Under the pieces are notes generated by a model. It was given only the letters and a program-made list of their open reading frames with translations. It searched no databases and was not told the DNA's origin. Shown one piece after another: positions 42,271 through 51,827 of a stretch of DNA of 64,000 nucleotides. The number at the start of each line of letters is the position of its first letter. Within the stretch, counting starts at the first letter, position 1. Origin of the DNA: Ramlibacter sp. Leaf400 (GTDB taxonomy: Bacteria; Pseudomonadota; Gammaproteobacteria; Burkholderiales; Burkholderiaceae_C); NCBI RefSeq assembly GCF_001424545.1, contig NZ_LMQL01000009.1, forward strand, positions 392,822 to 456,821. The letters are read 5' to 3'. Position numbers and translations under genes: made by a program.

Positions 42271-43350
42271 ATGTCCAAGAGACTGCTCGCCCTGTTCGCC
42301 TTCGCCTGCATCGCCGTGCCCTCGCTGGCGCAGCCGCAGAAGATCCTGTTCGTCGGCAACAGCTTCACCTACACCCGGCCGCCGGCGCTGAACTACAACA
42401 CCGAAAACGTGGTGGACATGAACCTGGAGAACTCCATCACCAAGCCGCTGGGCAACGACCCGGCGCTGCCGCAGCCCTGGGGCGGCGTGCCGGGCGTGTT
42501 CAAGGCGCTGGCCGACCAGGCCGGCCTGGAGGTGGACGTGCGCCATTCGCTGCGCGGCGGCGCGACGCTGCGCGGCCACCTGCTCAACACCAACCCGGCC
42601 GGCTGGGACCTGCGCGCCAACATCGCCGCGGACCGCTGGGACGTGGTGGTCCTGCAGGGCAACAGCACCGAGGCCGTCAACCGCGCCGGCGGCGACTTCG
42701 GCCAGTTCAACGCCTACGTGGGCCTGCTCACGCGCTTCATCCAGGTGGGCGACGCGCGCACCTACCGCGAGTCGCAGCTGTACCCGGGCGGCAGCAACGC
42801 GCTGCGCACCCTGCCCGCCAACCCGAACGCCAACCCCACGGCATCGATCTACCTCTACCAGACCTGGGCCCGGCCCGACCTCACCTACCCGGCGGGTTCG
42901 CCCTATGCCGGCGAGCCGCTGGAGACGATGACGGCCGACCTGCAGTCGGCGTACGCGCAGGCCGCGACCACGCACTCGGGCATCGCTGGCGTGGTGCCGG
43001 TGGGCCAGGCGTTCATGCGTGCGGTGCAGGAGGGCGTGGCTTTCCGCGATCCCTACACCCCGGAGAAGAAGGGGTTCGACCTGTGGTGGCATGAGGACCA
43101 GTTCCATCCCAGCGGGCATGGCGCCTACCTGAGCGCGCTGGTGATGTTCGGTGCGATCACGCGCATCGACCCGGCTTCCTTTGGTGCTTCGGAGCGAGCT
43201 GCGCGTGCGCTGGGTATTCCGGCGCTGCATGCGCTGCAATTGCAGACGGTGGCTTCGAAGCAGTTGCGCGAGTCGGGCAGCGTGCTGGATCGGGTGCCGT
43301 GTCTGGCGGCGGGGCAGGCGGTGAGGGGTGTGCAGCAGTGTGGGCGTTGA
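42271..43350 (+). CDS. exported SGNH-like hydrolase (DUF4886-like)
   Basis: 359 residues with a signal peptide (cleavage after PSLA, about 20). The block ILFVGNSFTY (about 25) carries the nucleophile Ser, GGATLRGHL and WDVVVLQGNST follow, and WHEDQFHPSGHGAYLSA (about 272) has the Asp-x-x-His pair of SGNH esterases. AGGAGA lies about 8 bases before ATG 42271, 26 bp after the preceding hydrolase gene, so the two are probably co-transcribed. Probably a periplasmic or secreted esterase. The last 30 residues contain a Cys pair. Confidence 0.8.
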   Translation: MSKRLLALFAFACIAVPSLAQPQKILFVGNSFTYTRPPALNYNTENVVDMNLENSITKPLGNDPALPQPWGGVPGVFKALADQAGLEVDVRHSLRGGATLRGHLLNTNPAGWDLRANIAADRWDVVVLQGNSTEAVNRAGGDFGQFNAYVGLLTRFIQVGDARTYRESQLYPGGSNALRTLPANPNANPTASIYLYQTWARPDLTYPAGSPYAGEPLETMTADLQSAYAQAATTHSGIAGVVPVGQAFMRAVQEGVAFRDPYTPEKKGFDLWWHEDQFHPSGHGAYLSALVMFGAITRIDPASFGASERAARALGIPALHALQLQTVASKQLRESGSVLDRVPCLAAGQAVRGVQQCGR

Positions 43351-43406
43351 GGGGCTGGGGTTCTGAGCAGCGCTGGGGGGATGTTTTGTTTGGCGTTCGG
43401 GGCGGC

Positions 43407-43487
43407 GGCAGGGGGTCCCCGGCGGGGGGCGATTTCTGTGAGCACGGAGAGGCACAGCATGAGCCCCCCCGCCGGGGACCCCCTGCC
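43407..43487. repeat. GC-rich inverted repeat, compact form
   Basis: Two arms containing GGCAGGGGGTCCCCGG and CCGGGGACCCCCTGCC stand almost back to back. The inner ends differ by arm: GATTTCTGTG on the left, GAGGCACAGCATGAG on the right. The same two arms occur at 53930-53963 and 54228-54267, separated there by about 265 bp. Confidence 0.8.
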
Positions 43488-43574
43488 GCTGGAGACAGCG
43501 GTGGTTCGCGGGGCAGGGCCCGCATCGTCACTTCGGCTCCTCTTTTCGCTCCGCCGTTCCCGCTCGCCCTGTTC

Positions 43575-43662
43575 CGTCATTCCCGCGAAGGCGGGAATCC
43601 AGAGCGTCCGCCTTCAGCGGACTTCAAGGAAGCACTGGATCCCCGCCTCCGCGGGGATGACG
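43575..43662. repeat. REP-like palindromic element (copy 2)
   Basis: Inverted repeat from CGTCATTCCCGCGAAGG to CCGCGGGGATGACGG with an inner palindrome GTCCGCCTTCAGCGGAC. A second copy lacking the left terminus follows at 43674-43750 as part of an 88-bp duplication. Confidence 0.85.
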
Positions 43663-43761
43663 GTGGCGAAGAACGAAGGCGGGAATCCAGAGCGTCCGCC
43701 TTCAGCGGACTTCAAGGAAGCACTGGATCCCCGCCTCCGCGGGGATGACGGTGGCGAAGAA
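43586..43761. repeat. 88-bp perfect tandem duplication
   Basis: 43586-43673 and 43674-43761 are identical as read, each beginning CGAAGGCGGGAATCCAG and ending GGTGGCGAAGAA. The unit carries most of a REP-like palindrome. Only two copies and no spacers, so not a CRISPR. Confidence 0.9.
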
Positions 43762-43838
43762 AAGCGAATGGCGGGGACGAGGCGAGCAGCGGGGCGTTGA
43801 GGGTTTTTGCCCGCCCCCGCACCCTGCTCCCACGCGGC
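43741..43838 (+). repeat. long dispersed repeat, left inverted copy
   Basis: About 98 bp, from GGGGATGACGGTGGCGAAG through AGCGAATGGCGG to CTGCTCCCACGCGGC. The reverse complement matches 53708-53806 with few differences (for example GGTTTTTGCC against GGTTTCCTGCC). The two copies are inverted relative to each other and enclose the tamB to MFS block. Confidence 0.8.
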
Positions 43839-43847
43839 AAACAAGCA

Positions 43848-46800
43848 TCAGTCGAACGCAAACGTGAAGATCAAATCCACCGCCGACTTCTCCCCCGCCT
43901 GCGCCCGAACCGTCAGCCGCTGCGACAGGTCGTAGAAGACGTACAAGGTCCCCACCGCCCCCGACAAACTGCGCTCGTACGACGCATACAGATTCCGCCC
44001 CAGCCGCTTGCCCAGCGTCACCGCCGGCCCGTCGGCACCGTCACGCCGGAACCCGAGTTCGTCGAGACCGAGCAGCGCCGCCGGTCCCTTCCCTCCCCCG
44101 CCGCCGGCGCGGCTTTGCAGCAGCGCCAGCGCCGCCGACTGCAGCAGGGCCGTCTCCGCGCCGCCCGACGCTGCCGGGCGGCCCAGCACCAGCCAGGCCA
44201 GCTTCTCGGCCTCGGGCAGGTCGGGCTCGGCGTAGAGCCGCACGAATGGCGCCTGCGCGGTGCCCGTCACCTGCACGCCCACGCGCTGCGTCAGCCGCGG
44301 GCGGATCGCCAGCACGTCGAGCGCGGGGTTGTCGATCGGACCGGTGAAGCGCAGCACGCCGCGCTCGATGTCCAGCCGCTGCCCGTACGCGCGGTACTCG
44401 CCACCCATCGTGCGGATCACGCCGGTCAGGCGCGGCTCGCCCACCGACTCGCCCGCCACCACCAGCGAGCCGGCCAGCCGCGTGTCGATGCCGCGGCCCT
44501 GCACGCGGAAGTCGTTGCCCAGGTCCAGGTTCACCGCCAGCAGCAACGGCCGTCCGCCCGAACCGCCGCCGTTTCGTCGCTCCGGCTCGCGCCCCAGCGA
44601 GACGCCCGGCGGCAGGTTGCGCACCACCACGTCGTCGCCCAGCTTGGGCGCCGCCTCGTCCGGCAGCAGGATGCGCGCCCGGTCGATGCGCAGGCCGCCG
44701 CGCACCTCCGCGCGCGACGCATCCATGCTGGCCACGAGCTGCCCCGACACGGTGAGCTGGCGATCGCTGCGCGTGCTGGCCCGCAGCCGGTCGATGGTGG
44801 TGGACACGCGCACCTGCGGCCCGTTGCCCACCCAGCTGCCCTCGCCCGAGCCCGCGATGCGCCCGCCGTCCGGTCCCGGCCCCTGCATCAGCAGTTCCTC
44901 CACTACCACGCGCCGCCCTTCGAGCCGCGCACGCAGGCGCCCGTCCTGGAGCGTCACGCCGTCGACCACGGAACGAAGCGCGAGGTCGTCGGCGCGCAGG
45001 CTTCCGGTGAGCAGCGGATCGCCGCGCGTGCCGGCCACCGCGACGTCGGCGCCCACCGAACCGCGCAGCCGCCAGCCCGGGGGCGCCAGCAGCGACCACA
45101 CGCCCAGCCGCGGCAGCTGCGCCCGCACCGTGCCGCTCAAGGGCGCCGTCTCGGGCCACGACCAGCCACCGGCGTCCTGCGACAGCCGCGTGGCCAGCCT
45201 CGCATCGGCGGTGCCGGCGCGCTCCGAATCCCAGCGCAGCGACAGCGTCATCGCCTCGCCCTGCCCGTCCAGCACCAGCCGCGCCTCGCGCACGCCGGCC
45301 TGCACGCGGGCCGTGCCACCACCCACGGTTTCGGCCAGCACCGAGAGATCGCCGCTGCGCCGCTCCAGGGCGGCCTGCAGGCGGAAGGTGTCGCCCAGCA
45401 CCGCGTCCCAGCGGCCGTCGAACACCAGGTCGCCGCCGAGGGTGGAGCCGGTCAGCTGCGGCCCGCCGAACAGCTCGATCCAGCCCATGGGCAGGCCGCT
45501 GAGGCGGCCCGCGGTGCGAAGCTGCCCGTCGCCCCAGCGCACCGGTTCCCACGAGAGCAGCGCCTGCGTGCTGGCCCCGCCCGCAGCCGGGGGCGGGGCC
45601 ACCAGCGTGGCCTCCGACGCGCCGGCCTCGAAGCGGCCCGAGGCCCACTGCAGGTCCAGCGGACGCCGCAGCACCAGGCGCCAGGGCCCGGGGCCGACGC
45701 CAGGATCGCGAGCAACCGCCTGCAGTTGCCCCAGCTGGCCCTGCCAGGCGCCATTGGCCCGGCGCCCGCCGCGGCCGTCCAGGTCCAGGGCCAGCGTGCG
45801 CGCGCCTTGCTGCAGCTGGGCCTTCAGGTCGATGCGCGCATCGGCGAGGCGGCCGTCCACGCGCGCATTCGCATCGCGCACGGCCCAGGGCGCGGCCTGG
45901 TCCGCTTCGGCCACGGCCTGCAGCAGCGGCAGCGACAGCGTGCCCTGCACGGTGGGGTCGTCCCAGCCGCCCTGCCAGGCCAGCTGCAGGTCGCCGCGGC
46001 CGGCCAGCAGCGTCTCGCCGACCGCGGCCGGCAGGCCGGGCAGCTTCATCAGCCACTGCTGCGCCTTCGCGATGTCGGCGGCGATGACGCGTGCATTGCC
46101 GCCGCCCGTCGTCGGCCCGATCGACCCGACGGCCCGCACGCGCAGGCCGGGCGCTTCCAGGTCCGCGCGGCCGCGGCCGGACCGCGCGCCGGGGCGCAGG
46201 TCCAGCGCGGCATCCAGCTTCGCGTCGGCGGTGTTCACCACCAGCAGCGGCAGCGACAGCTCTTCGCCCGCCCAGCGCCCCTTGGCCTGCAGCTTGCGAA
46301 GCTCCAGCGCCACCACCGTGGCGGCAAGTTCGTTGTTGGGGCCGGCGCGCGGCGCGGGTGCGCGGGCGCCAGCCGCCTCCAGCTGCGTGTCGAACAGGTA
46401 GGCCGTGCCCTGCGCCCGCACCGTCGCCCGGCCGCTGAGCGGCAGCGGCGCCATCGCCGTGTGCACGGCCGCGGGGTTGACGCCGGTCAGCGTGCCTTCG
46501 ACGCGCCAGGCGTCCTCGGCCTCCCACTGGCCGCGGGCCAGCACGCGGCCGCCGCCGACCTGGGCCTCGAGTTCGCGCACCAGGGCCCGTCCGGGCAGCC
46601 GCCAGTCGCCCTGCAGCCGCACGCGCTCGGCCGGCACGCGGTGGCGGTCCCAGGGGCCGGGCAGCGCGTTGCGCAGGTCGGCGTTGATCGTCCAGGTGGT
46701 CGTGCCCTGCGGCTGCACCGCCACCCGGCCCGACAGCGAGGTGTGCGGCGCCTTGGGCCACAGGGCGGCGGCGTCGAAGGCCTTGACGTCGGCGGTGGCG

Positions 46801-47582
46801 TCGGCGATCGGGACGGGCGCGAACGGCGTCACCCGCGCCGACAGGCTGGCCTGGGTGGCGCCGAAGGCGGCGCTGCCGGGCTCGCCCTGCACCTCGGCCT
46901 GCACGTCCAGGGCCGCCAGCTCGCCGTTGGCGGTGGCCTGGAACACCAGCGGCAGCGTCGCCGGAGCGCCGGGCACGGGCGCGTTGATGCGGCCCTGCAG
47001 CGAGGCGTCCAGCGGCAGCCCGGCCCCCGCGCCCAGCCGCAGCTGGCCGCGGTAGTGGCCGTCCCACACGCGCACGTTGCGCAGGTCCAGCCGGTGGGCC
47101 AGGCCGTCGAAGACGTACCCCGCCGAGAGGTCGCGCACTTCGATCGTGGCGCCCCCCACCCATTCGATGCGGTCGACCCGCAGGTCGTCCAGTTCCACGC
47201 GCACCGGCAGCGTCAGCGAGGGCGGCGGCTGCGGGCGCTCACCGGTGCTCGGCCGGCGGTCGGTCACCTTCACCTGCGCCGCATGCAGCCGCGAGAGTTC
47301 GACCGAGCGCTGCAGCAGGGCCAGCGGGCGCCAGGCCAGTTCCACCTCGCGCGCCTCGACCCCCAGGCCGTCCTGGCGCCAGGCCAGGCGGCCGGCCTTG
47401 AGCCCGTGCCGCAGCGATCCGGTGACGTTCTCGGCCACCAGCGGCTGGCGCTGCGCCACCTGCGCCAGCGCCCACTGCGCCGAGCCCTCGGTGCCGGCCC
47501 ACCACCACGCCGCGGCCAGGGCGCACAGGGCCAGCAGCAGGACCGCCAGCACCACCCCGCCCAGGACCTTGAGGACTCGCAT
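43848..47582 (-). CDS. tamB: TamB, inner-membrane-anchored translocation protein (DUF490)
   Basis: 1244 residues, usual for TamB. The N-terminal anchor VLGGVVLAVLLLALCALAAAWWW is followed by a very long beta-strand-rich body and a C-terminal DUF490 domain (last 350 residues) ending in LYVFYDLSQRLTVRAQAGEKSAVDLIFTFAFD with a terminal Phe-x-Phe-Asp. It bridges the periplasm with TamA for outer-membrane protein assembly or lipid transport. Start at ATG 47582, 8 bp after the tamA stop, so one operon. The C-terminal motif GKRLGRNLYASYERSLSG is strongly family-like. Confidence 0.93.
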   Translation of the reverse strand: MRVLKVLGGVVLAVLLLALCALAAAWWWAGTEGSAQWALAQVAQRQPLVAENVTGSLRHGLKAGRLAWRQDGLGVEAREVELAWRPLALLQRSVELSRLHAAQVKVTDRRPSTGERPQPPPSLTLPVRVELDDLRVDRIEWVGGATIEVRDLSAGYVFDGLAHRLDLRNVRVWDGHYRGQLRLGAGAGLPLDASLQGRINAPVPGAPATLPLVFQATANGELAALDVQAEVQGEPGSAAFGATQASLSARVTPFAPVPIADATADVKAFDAAALWPKAPHTSLSGRVAVQPQGTTTWTINADLRNALPGPWDRHRVPAERVRLQGDWRLPGRALVRELEAQVGGGRVLARGQWEAEDAWRVEGTLTGVNPAAVHTAMAPLPLSGRATVRAQGTAYLFDTQLEAAGARAPAPRAGPNNELAATVVALELRKLQAKGRWAGEELSLPLLVVNTADAKLDAALDLRPGARSGRGRADLEAPGLRVRAVGSIGPTTGGGNARVIAADIAKAQQWLMKLPGLPAAVGETLLAGRGDLQLAWQGGWDDPTVQGTLSLPLLQAVAEADQAAPWAVRDANARVDGRLADARIDLKAQLQQGARTLALDLDGRGGRRANGAWQGQLGQLQAVARDPGVGPGPWRLVLRRPLDLQWASGRFEAGASEATLVAPPPAAGGASTQALLSWEPVRWGDGQLRTAGRLSGLPMGWIELFGGPQLTGSTLGGDLVFDGRWDAVLGDTFRLQAALERRSGDLSVLAETVGGGTARVQAGVREARLVLDGQGEAMTLSLRWDSERAGTADARLATRLSQDAGGWSWPETAPLSGTVRAQLPRLGVWSLLAPPGWRLRGSVGADVAVAGTRGDPLLTGSLRADDLALRSVVDGVTLQDGRLRARLEGRRVVVEELLMQGPGPDGGRIAGSGEGSWVGNGPQVRVSTTIDRLRASTRSDRQLTVSGQLVASMDASRAEVRGGLRIDRARILLPDEAAPKLGDDVVVRNLPPGVSLGREPERRNGGGSGGRPLLLAVNLDLGNDFRVQGRGIDTRLAGSLVVAGESVGEPRLTGVIRTMGGEYRAYGQRLDIERGVLRFTGPIDNPALDVLAIRPRLTQRVGVQVTGTAQAPFVRLYAEPDLPEAEKLAWLVLGRPAASGGAETALLQSAALALLQSRAGGGGGKGPAALLGLDELGFRRDGADGPAVTLGKRLGRNLYASYERSLSGAVGTLYVFYDLSQRLTVRAQAGEKSAVDLIFTFAFD

Positions 47583-47590
47583 CGCCGCGC

Positions 47591-49435
47591 TCAGAACGTG
47601 GTGCCCAGGTTCACGTGCAGCCGCAATCGCTTCGGCTCGACGCCGTAGGCCAGGTCGACCTGCACCGGGCCCAGCGGGCTGCGCAACCGCACGCCGGTGC
47701 CGATGCCCACCGAAGGCTCCAGGTCCCGCACCCGGTCGGCCACCGCGCCGGCGTCCAGGAACACCACGCCCTCGAAATCCGTCTCCACGCCGTCGCGGCG
47801 GATCGGCTGCTGCCACTCGATGCTGCCCACCGCCAGGTAGCGGCCCGGGCCCACCACGCCGGACGGCTGGAGCACGCCGATGTCGCGATAGCCGTAGCCG
47901 CGCACCGTGGTGTCGCCGCCGGTGCGGAACAGCTGGGTGGACGGCACGCGCGCGGCACGCGACGCCAGCACGGCGCCGCCCTCGGCGCGCCACTGGAGGC
48001 GTCCCCGCGCCAGCGGCTGGATCTGCAGCCCGCGCAGCACGGTGCGCTGGAACGGGCTGCGGCTGCCCACCAGCGTGATGCCGGCGCCCACCTCGGCGCC
48101 GACGGCGAAGCCGCGCGAGGGGTAAGGCGTGCGGTCGAAGTAGCGCCCGGACCAGACGTAGTTGGCGCTCAGCGCCGTGCCGTCGCCGGTGTCGGCCGGC
48201 GGCGGCGCGCCCACGTCGGCGCGCACGTTGGACCGGTCGAACTGCACGTACACGTTGCGGTCGATGCGTTCCTCGCTGCGCGAGCGGCCCACGCGCAGCA
48301 TCTGGCTGTGGGTGACCAGCTCGTCGTCGTCCACGCGCTCGATGCGGCCGGCCACGCCCCAGCGCCAGCCATCGGCGCCGGGCACGGCGGACAGCTCGGA
48401 GCTGATGAAGGGCGCCTTGCGGTCCAGCTGCATCTTGGTGACCGCGCGCCAGCCCAGTCCGGGCAGCCGGTTGTGCGTGTACTCCGCGCTGACGCGCGGG
48501 CCGGCGTCGGTGGACAGGCCCACGCCCAGCACCACCTTGTGCAGCGGCGACTCGCGCACGCTCACCTGCACCGGCGCCGCGTTGGGGTCCGAGCTGGGGT
48601 CGACGTAGATGAAGGCCGAGTCGAAGTAACCGCTGCCCACCAGCCGCAGCTGGGCGCGCTGGATGCGGTCCTGGTCGTAGATCGTCCCCGGCGGCAGGCG
48701 CGCCAGGCGCGGCACCAGCACCGGGTCGTAGCGCTCCATGCCGCCGACCTGCATCTCGCCCAACTTGAAGAGCGGGCCCGAGTCCAGCCGCAGCCCGAGG
48801 CTTGCGCGCTGGGTGGCGGCGTCGACGTCGGCCAGGCTGAACCCCACCTTGCCGGCCGGGTAGCGGCGCGCCACCAGCTCGCGCAGCGCCTGCGACTTGG
48901 CGTCGTCCCAGGCCTCCTGGGTGAAGCGGCGGCCGGCCGGCAGTCGCCACTGCTCGCGGATGCGGTCGCGCTGCAGGATGGCGTCGGGCGCCTCGGAGCC
49001 GGCGATGTCGCCTTCGAAGCGGATGTCCACCTCGGAGATCGTGGTCGGCTCGCCGGCCTCGACCTCCACCACCACCACCGGCACGCCGCCCGCGGCGCCG
49101 GGTTCGCGGCGGATGTCCAGCCGGGGCGCGAAGTAGCCCAGCGTGCCGATCAGCTCGCGGGCGTCGCGCTCGGCCAGGCGCAGCAGCCGTGCCAGCTCGG
49201 CCTCGTCCAGGTCGGGCACCCAGCGGTAGCGCTGCAGTTCGAGGTGGCGCTCCAGCAGTTCACGCACGTTGTCGGGCGCCCGCACCTCCAGGTTGAAGGC
49301 GGGACGTTCAGGCCCTCCTTCGGGCGGGGGCGACGACCGTGGCGGCTCCTGGGCCAGCGCCGTGCCGGCGGCCAGGAGGGTCCAGAGCATGGCGGTCCAC
49401 CATCTTCGAGCATGCGCGAGCAGGCCGTGCTTCAT
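47591..49435 (-). CDS. tamA: TamA, Omp85-family outer-membrane assembly protein
   Basis: 614 residues: signal peptide (cleavage after TALAQ, about 30), three POTRA domains (about 45-275) and a 16-strand barrel with the Omp85 motif VRGYGYRDIG (about 515) and a C-terminal terminal-strand signature LRLHVNLGTTF. It works with TamB in outer-membrane protein insertion. ATG 49435 gives a charged n-region (KHGLLAHARRWW); the frame is open further upstream without support. The 160 bp between it and murB show no clear promoter. Confidence 0.93.
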   Translation of the reverse strand: MKHGLLAHARRWWTAMLWTLLAAGTALAQEPPRSSPPPEGGPERPAFNLEVRAPDNVRELLERHLELQRYRWVPDLDEAELARLLRLAERDARELIGTLGYFAPRLDIRREPGAAGGVPVVVVEVEAGEPTTISEVDIRFEGDIAGSEAPDAILQRDRIREQWRLPAGRRFTQEAWDDAKSQALRELVARRYPAGKVGFSLADVDAATQRASLGLRLDSGPLFKLGEMQVGGMERYDPVLVPRLARLPPGTIYDQDRIQRAQLRLVGSGYFDSAFIYVDPSSDPNAAPVQVSVRESPLHKVVLGVGLSTDAGPRVSAEYTHNRLPGLGWRAVTKMQLDRKAPFISSELSAVPGADGWRWGVAGRIERVDDDELVTHSQMLRVGRSRSEERIDRNVYVQFDRSNVRADVGAPPPADTGDGTALSANYVWSGRYFDRTPYPSRGFAVGAEVGAGITLVGSRSPFQRTVLRGLQIQPLARGRLQWRAEGGAVLASRAARVPSTQLFRTGGDTTVRGYGYRDIGVLQPSGVVGPGRYLAVGSIEWQQPIRRDGVETDFEGVVFLDAGAVADRVRDLEPSVGIGTGVRLRSPLGPVQVDLAYGVEPKRLRLHVNLGTTF

Positions 49436-49595
49436 GTTGTCGTGCAGGCATCCAGCGCCCTGTGAGCGGGCGCGCGCCTGAACTATGAACAGGGCCGGAG
49501 CCCGGCCGCGTAGGCTGAGGCCGCAACCGGCCGGGGCCAGCGCGACCGTGGGGCCGGCCGTTCGGGCTGAGCTTGCCGAAAACCGGGCCCGGCGC

Positions 49596-50645
49596 TCAGA
49601 CCACCACCGGCTCCGGCTCGAGCCGGATGCCGAAGCGTTCGTAGACGCTGGTCTGGATGGCGCGGGCCAGGGTGACGACCTCGCCGCCGGTGGCGCCGCC
49701 GCGGTTGACCAGCACCAGCGCCTGCTTTTCGTAGACGCCGGCGTTGCCCACCGACTTGCCCTTCCAGCCGCAGGCATCGATCAGCCAGCCGGCCGCCAGC
49801 TTCACCCGCCCGTCGGGCATGGGGTAGTGAACGATGCCCGGTTCGCGGGCGATGATGTCCGTGCACTGCTCCGGCGTCACCGTCGGGTTCTTGAAGAAGC
49901 TGCCGGCGTTGCCGATCACGCGCGGGTCGGGCAGCTTGGCGCCGCGGATGGCGCACACCCAGTCGAAGATCTGCCGCGCCGTGGGTTCGTGCACGCCGCT
50001 CTCGGCCTGCTTGCGTTCCAGGTCGGAATACCCCAGGACCGGCTTCCAGGGCTTGGGCAGCCGCAGCCGCACGCGCAGGATCATCGCCCGCCCGGCCAGG
50101 CCCATGCCGCGCGCGCTCTCGCCCTCGGGCGCCACGTGCTTGAACACCGAGTCGCGGTAGCCGAAGGCGCACTGGGCCGCGTCCAGCGTGAACACCCGCC
50201 CGGTGAGCAGGTCGATGGCGTCCAGCGACTCGAAGCGGTCCTGCAGCTCCACCCCGTAGGCGCCCACGTTCTGCACCGGCGACGCGCCCACGGTGCCGGG
50301 GATCAGCGCCAGGTTCTCCAGCCCGGGCAGGCCCTGGTCCAGCGTCCAGCGCACCGAGTCGTGCCAGTTCTCGCCGGCGCCGATCTCCACCACGGTGGCC
50401 CGCGGGCCGTCTTCCACCACCCGGCGGCCCGGGATCTCCACCTTCAGCACCAGCGGCCGCACGTCGCCGGTGAGCACGATGTTGCTGCCCCCGCCCAGGA
50501 CGAACTTGGGCCGGGCCGCCAGCTGGGGGTCGGCCAGCAGCTGCTGCACGTCCGCTTCGCCGCGCACGCGCACCAGTTCCCGCGCCTTGGCGACGATGCC
50601 GAAGCTGTTGTGCGGCGCGAGGGAGACGTTGTGCTCCACGATCAT
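49596..50645 (-). CDS. murB: UDP-N-acetylenolpyruvoylglucosamine reductase
   Basis: 349 residues, the long E. coli-type MurB. It reduces UDP-GlcNAc-enolpyruvate to UDP-MurNAc with FAD and NADPH. It starts [20 protein letters not shown]-binding [13 protein letters not shown] is at about 49, [22 protein letters not shown] at about 110, and the catalytic Ser sits in [12 protein letters not shown] (about 230). Divergent from yajQ across only 43 bp, so the promoters must overlap. Essential cell-wall gene. Confidence 0.96.
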   Translation of the reverse strand: MIVEHNVSLAPHNSFGIVAKARELVRVRGEADVQQLLADPQLAARPKFVLGGGSNIVLTGDVRPLVLKVEIPGRRVVEDGPRATVVEIGAGENWHDSVRWTLDQGLPGLENLALIPGTVGASPVQNVGAYGVELQDRFESLDAIDLLTGRVFTLDAAQCAFGYRDSVFKHVAPEGESARGMGLAGRAMILRVRLRLPKPWKPVLGYSDLERKQAESGVHEPTARQIFDWVCAIRGAKLPDPRVIGNAGSFFKNPTVTPEQCTDIIAREPGIVHYPMPDGRVKLAAGWLIDACGWKGKSVGNAGVYEKQALVLVNRGGATGGEVVTLARAIQTSVYERFGIRLEPEPVVV

Positions 50646-50688
50646 GGGAGAATTGTCGCCCAAGCGCGCGAGGCGCCGGGGAAGAGCA

Positions 50689-51174
50689 ATGCCGTCATTC
50701 GATACAGTCTGCGAGCCCAACCTGGTCGAGGTGAAGAACGCCGTCGACAACACCGCCAAGGAGATCGGCACGCGGTTCGATTTCAAGGGCACGTCGGCGG
50801 CCATCGAGATCAAGGACAAGGAGATCACCCTGTTCGGGGACGCCGAGTTCCAGCTCGGCCAGGTCGAGGACATCCTCACGAACAAGCTGGCCAAGCGCAA
50901 CGTCGACGTGCGGTTCCTGGACAAGGGCAAGGTCGAAAAGATGGGCGGCGACAAGGTCAAGCAGGTCGTCAAGGTGCGCAGCGGCATCGAGTCCGAGCAG
51001 GCCAAGAAGGTCACCAAGCTCATCAAGGAGAGCAAGCTGAAACTGCAGGCCGCGATCCAGGGCGACGCGGTGCGCGTCACCGGCGCCAAGCGCGACGACC
51101 TGCAGCAGGCCATGGCCCTGATCCGCAAGGAGATCAGCGACCTGCCCCTGTCCTTCAACAACTTCCGCGACTGA
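50689..51174 (+). CDS. yajQ: YajQ-family nucleotide-binding protein
   Basis: 161 residues, the normal length of this two-ferredoxin-fold protein. Family sequence throughout: [21 protein letters not shown] at the start, [13 protein letters not shown] (about 29), [14 protein letters not shown] and [10 protein letters not shown] at the C-terminus. Homologues bind cyclic di-GMP in Xanthomonas, or tRNA/rRNA in vitro. It begins a run with the protease (14 bp gap) and the MFS exporter (one-base overlap). Confidence 0.95.
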   Translation: MPSFDTVCEPNLVEVKNAVDNTAKEIGTRFDFKGTSAAIEIKDKEITLFGDAEFQLGQVEDILTNKLAKRNVDVRFLDKGKVEKMGGDKVKQVVKVRSGIESEQAKKVTKLIKESKLKLQAAIQGDAVRVTGAKRDDLQQAMALIRKEISDLPLSFNNFRD

Positions 51175-51188
51175 AGGCGGGTCCCCGC

Positions 51189-51827
51189 ATGCGCACGGCG
51201 CTCCTGGCCCTGTCCCTGCTCGCCGGCGTCCCGGCCTGGGCGCAATCGGTCGCCCTGCAGGGCATGATGGGCAACCGGGCCCTGCTGATCGTCGACGGCT
51301 CCGCGCCCAAGCCGGTGGCGCCGGGTGATTCGCACCGGGGCGTCAAGGTGGTCTCCACCTCCGGCGACCAGGCCGTGCTGGAGTTCGGGGGCCGGCGCCA
51401 GACCCTGCGCGTGGGCGAAGCACCCGCCAGCGTGGGCGGCAGCGGCGACGCCCCCAGCGGGCAGAAGATCGTGCTCACCGCCGGCACCGGGGGCCACTTC
51501 CTCGCCGAAGGCAGCATCAACAACCGCGCGGCCTACTTCATGGTGGACACCGGCGCCACCAGCATCGGCATCGGCGCGGCCGAGGCCGACCGCCTGGGCC
51601 TGGACTACAAGTCCGGCCAGCCGGTGCGCCTGGGCACGGCCAACGGCGTGGTCGGCGGCTGGCGCGTCACGCTCGCGTCGGTGCGCATCCGCGACGTGGA
51701 GGTGCGCAACGTGGAGGCGGTGGTGAGCCCGCAGTCGATGTCGTACATCCTGCTGGGCAACAGCTTCCTGACCCGGTTCCAGATGCGGCGCGAGAACGAC
51801 CAGATGGTGCTCGAGCGGCGCTACTGA
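51189..51827 (+). CDS. exported clan AA aspartic protease, retropepsin-like
   Basis: 212 residues with a signal peptide (cleavage after WAQS, about 20). A first small domain with a repeat-like strand (VSTSGDQAVLEFGGRRQTLRVGE) is followed by a retropepsin-type domain with the catalytic motif FMVDTGATSIGI (about 120) and the flap-like LGTANGVVGGWRVTLASV, ending ILLGNSFLTRFQ. This is the TIGR02281-type family. One subunit is too small to be active alone, so it should dimerise. Natural substrate unknown. Confidence 0.88.
   Translation: MRTALLALSLLAGVPAWAQSVALQGMMGNRALLIVDGSAPKPVAPGDSHRGVKVVSTSGDQAVLEFGGRRQTLRVGEAPASVGGSGDAPSGQKIVLTAGTGGHFLAEGSINNRAAYFMVDTGATSIGIGAAEADRLGLDYKSGQPVRLGTANGVVGGWRVTLASVRIRDVEVRNVEAVVSPQSMSYILLGNSFLTRFQMRRENDQMVLERRY

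Larger units (their letters stand above)
43351..43847. other. 497-bp repeat-rich gap without genes
   Basis: No coding signal is supported here. The interval is built from a GC-rich inverted repeat (43407-43487), a REP-like palindrome and its tandem duplication (43575-43761), and a ~98-bp sequence (43741-43838) that recurs inverted in the gap after the MFS gene. Confidence 0.75.

Noticed and set aside
43586..43761. Possible CRISPR-like direct repeats
   Set aside because: Only two adjacent copies, unit 88 bp, no spacers and no cas genes; the same applies to the 75-bp repeat at 53951-54100.
43797..47648. 1283-codon plus-strand frame over tamB
   Set aside because: Antisense shadow of tamB: translation rich in Arg, Gln, His and Gly with no domain, whereas the minus strand has a full TamB.
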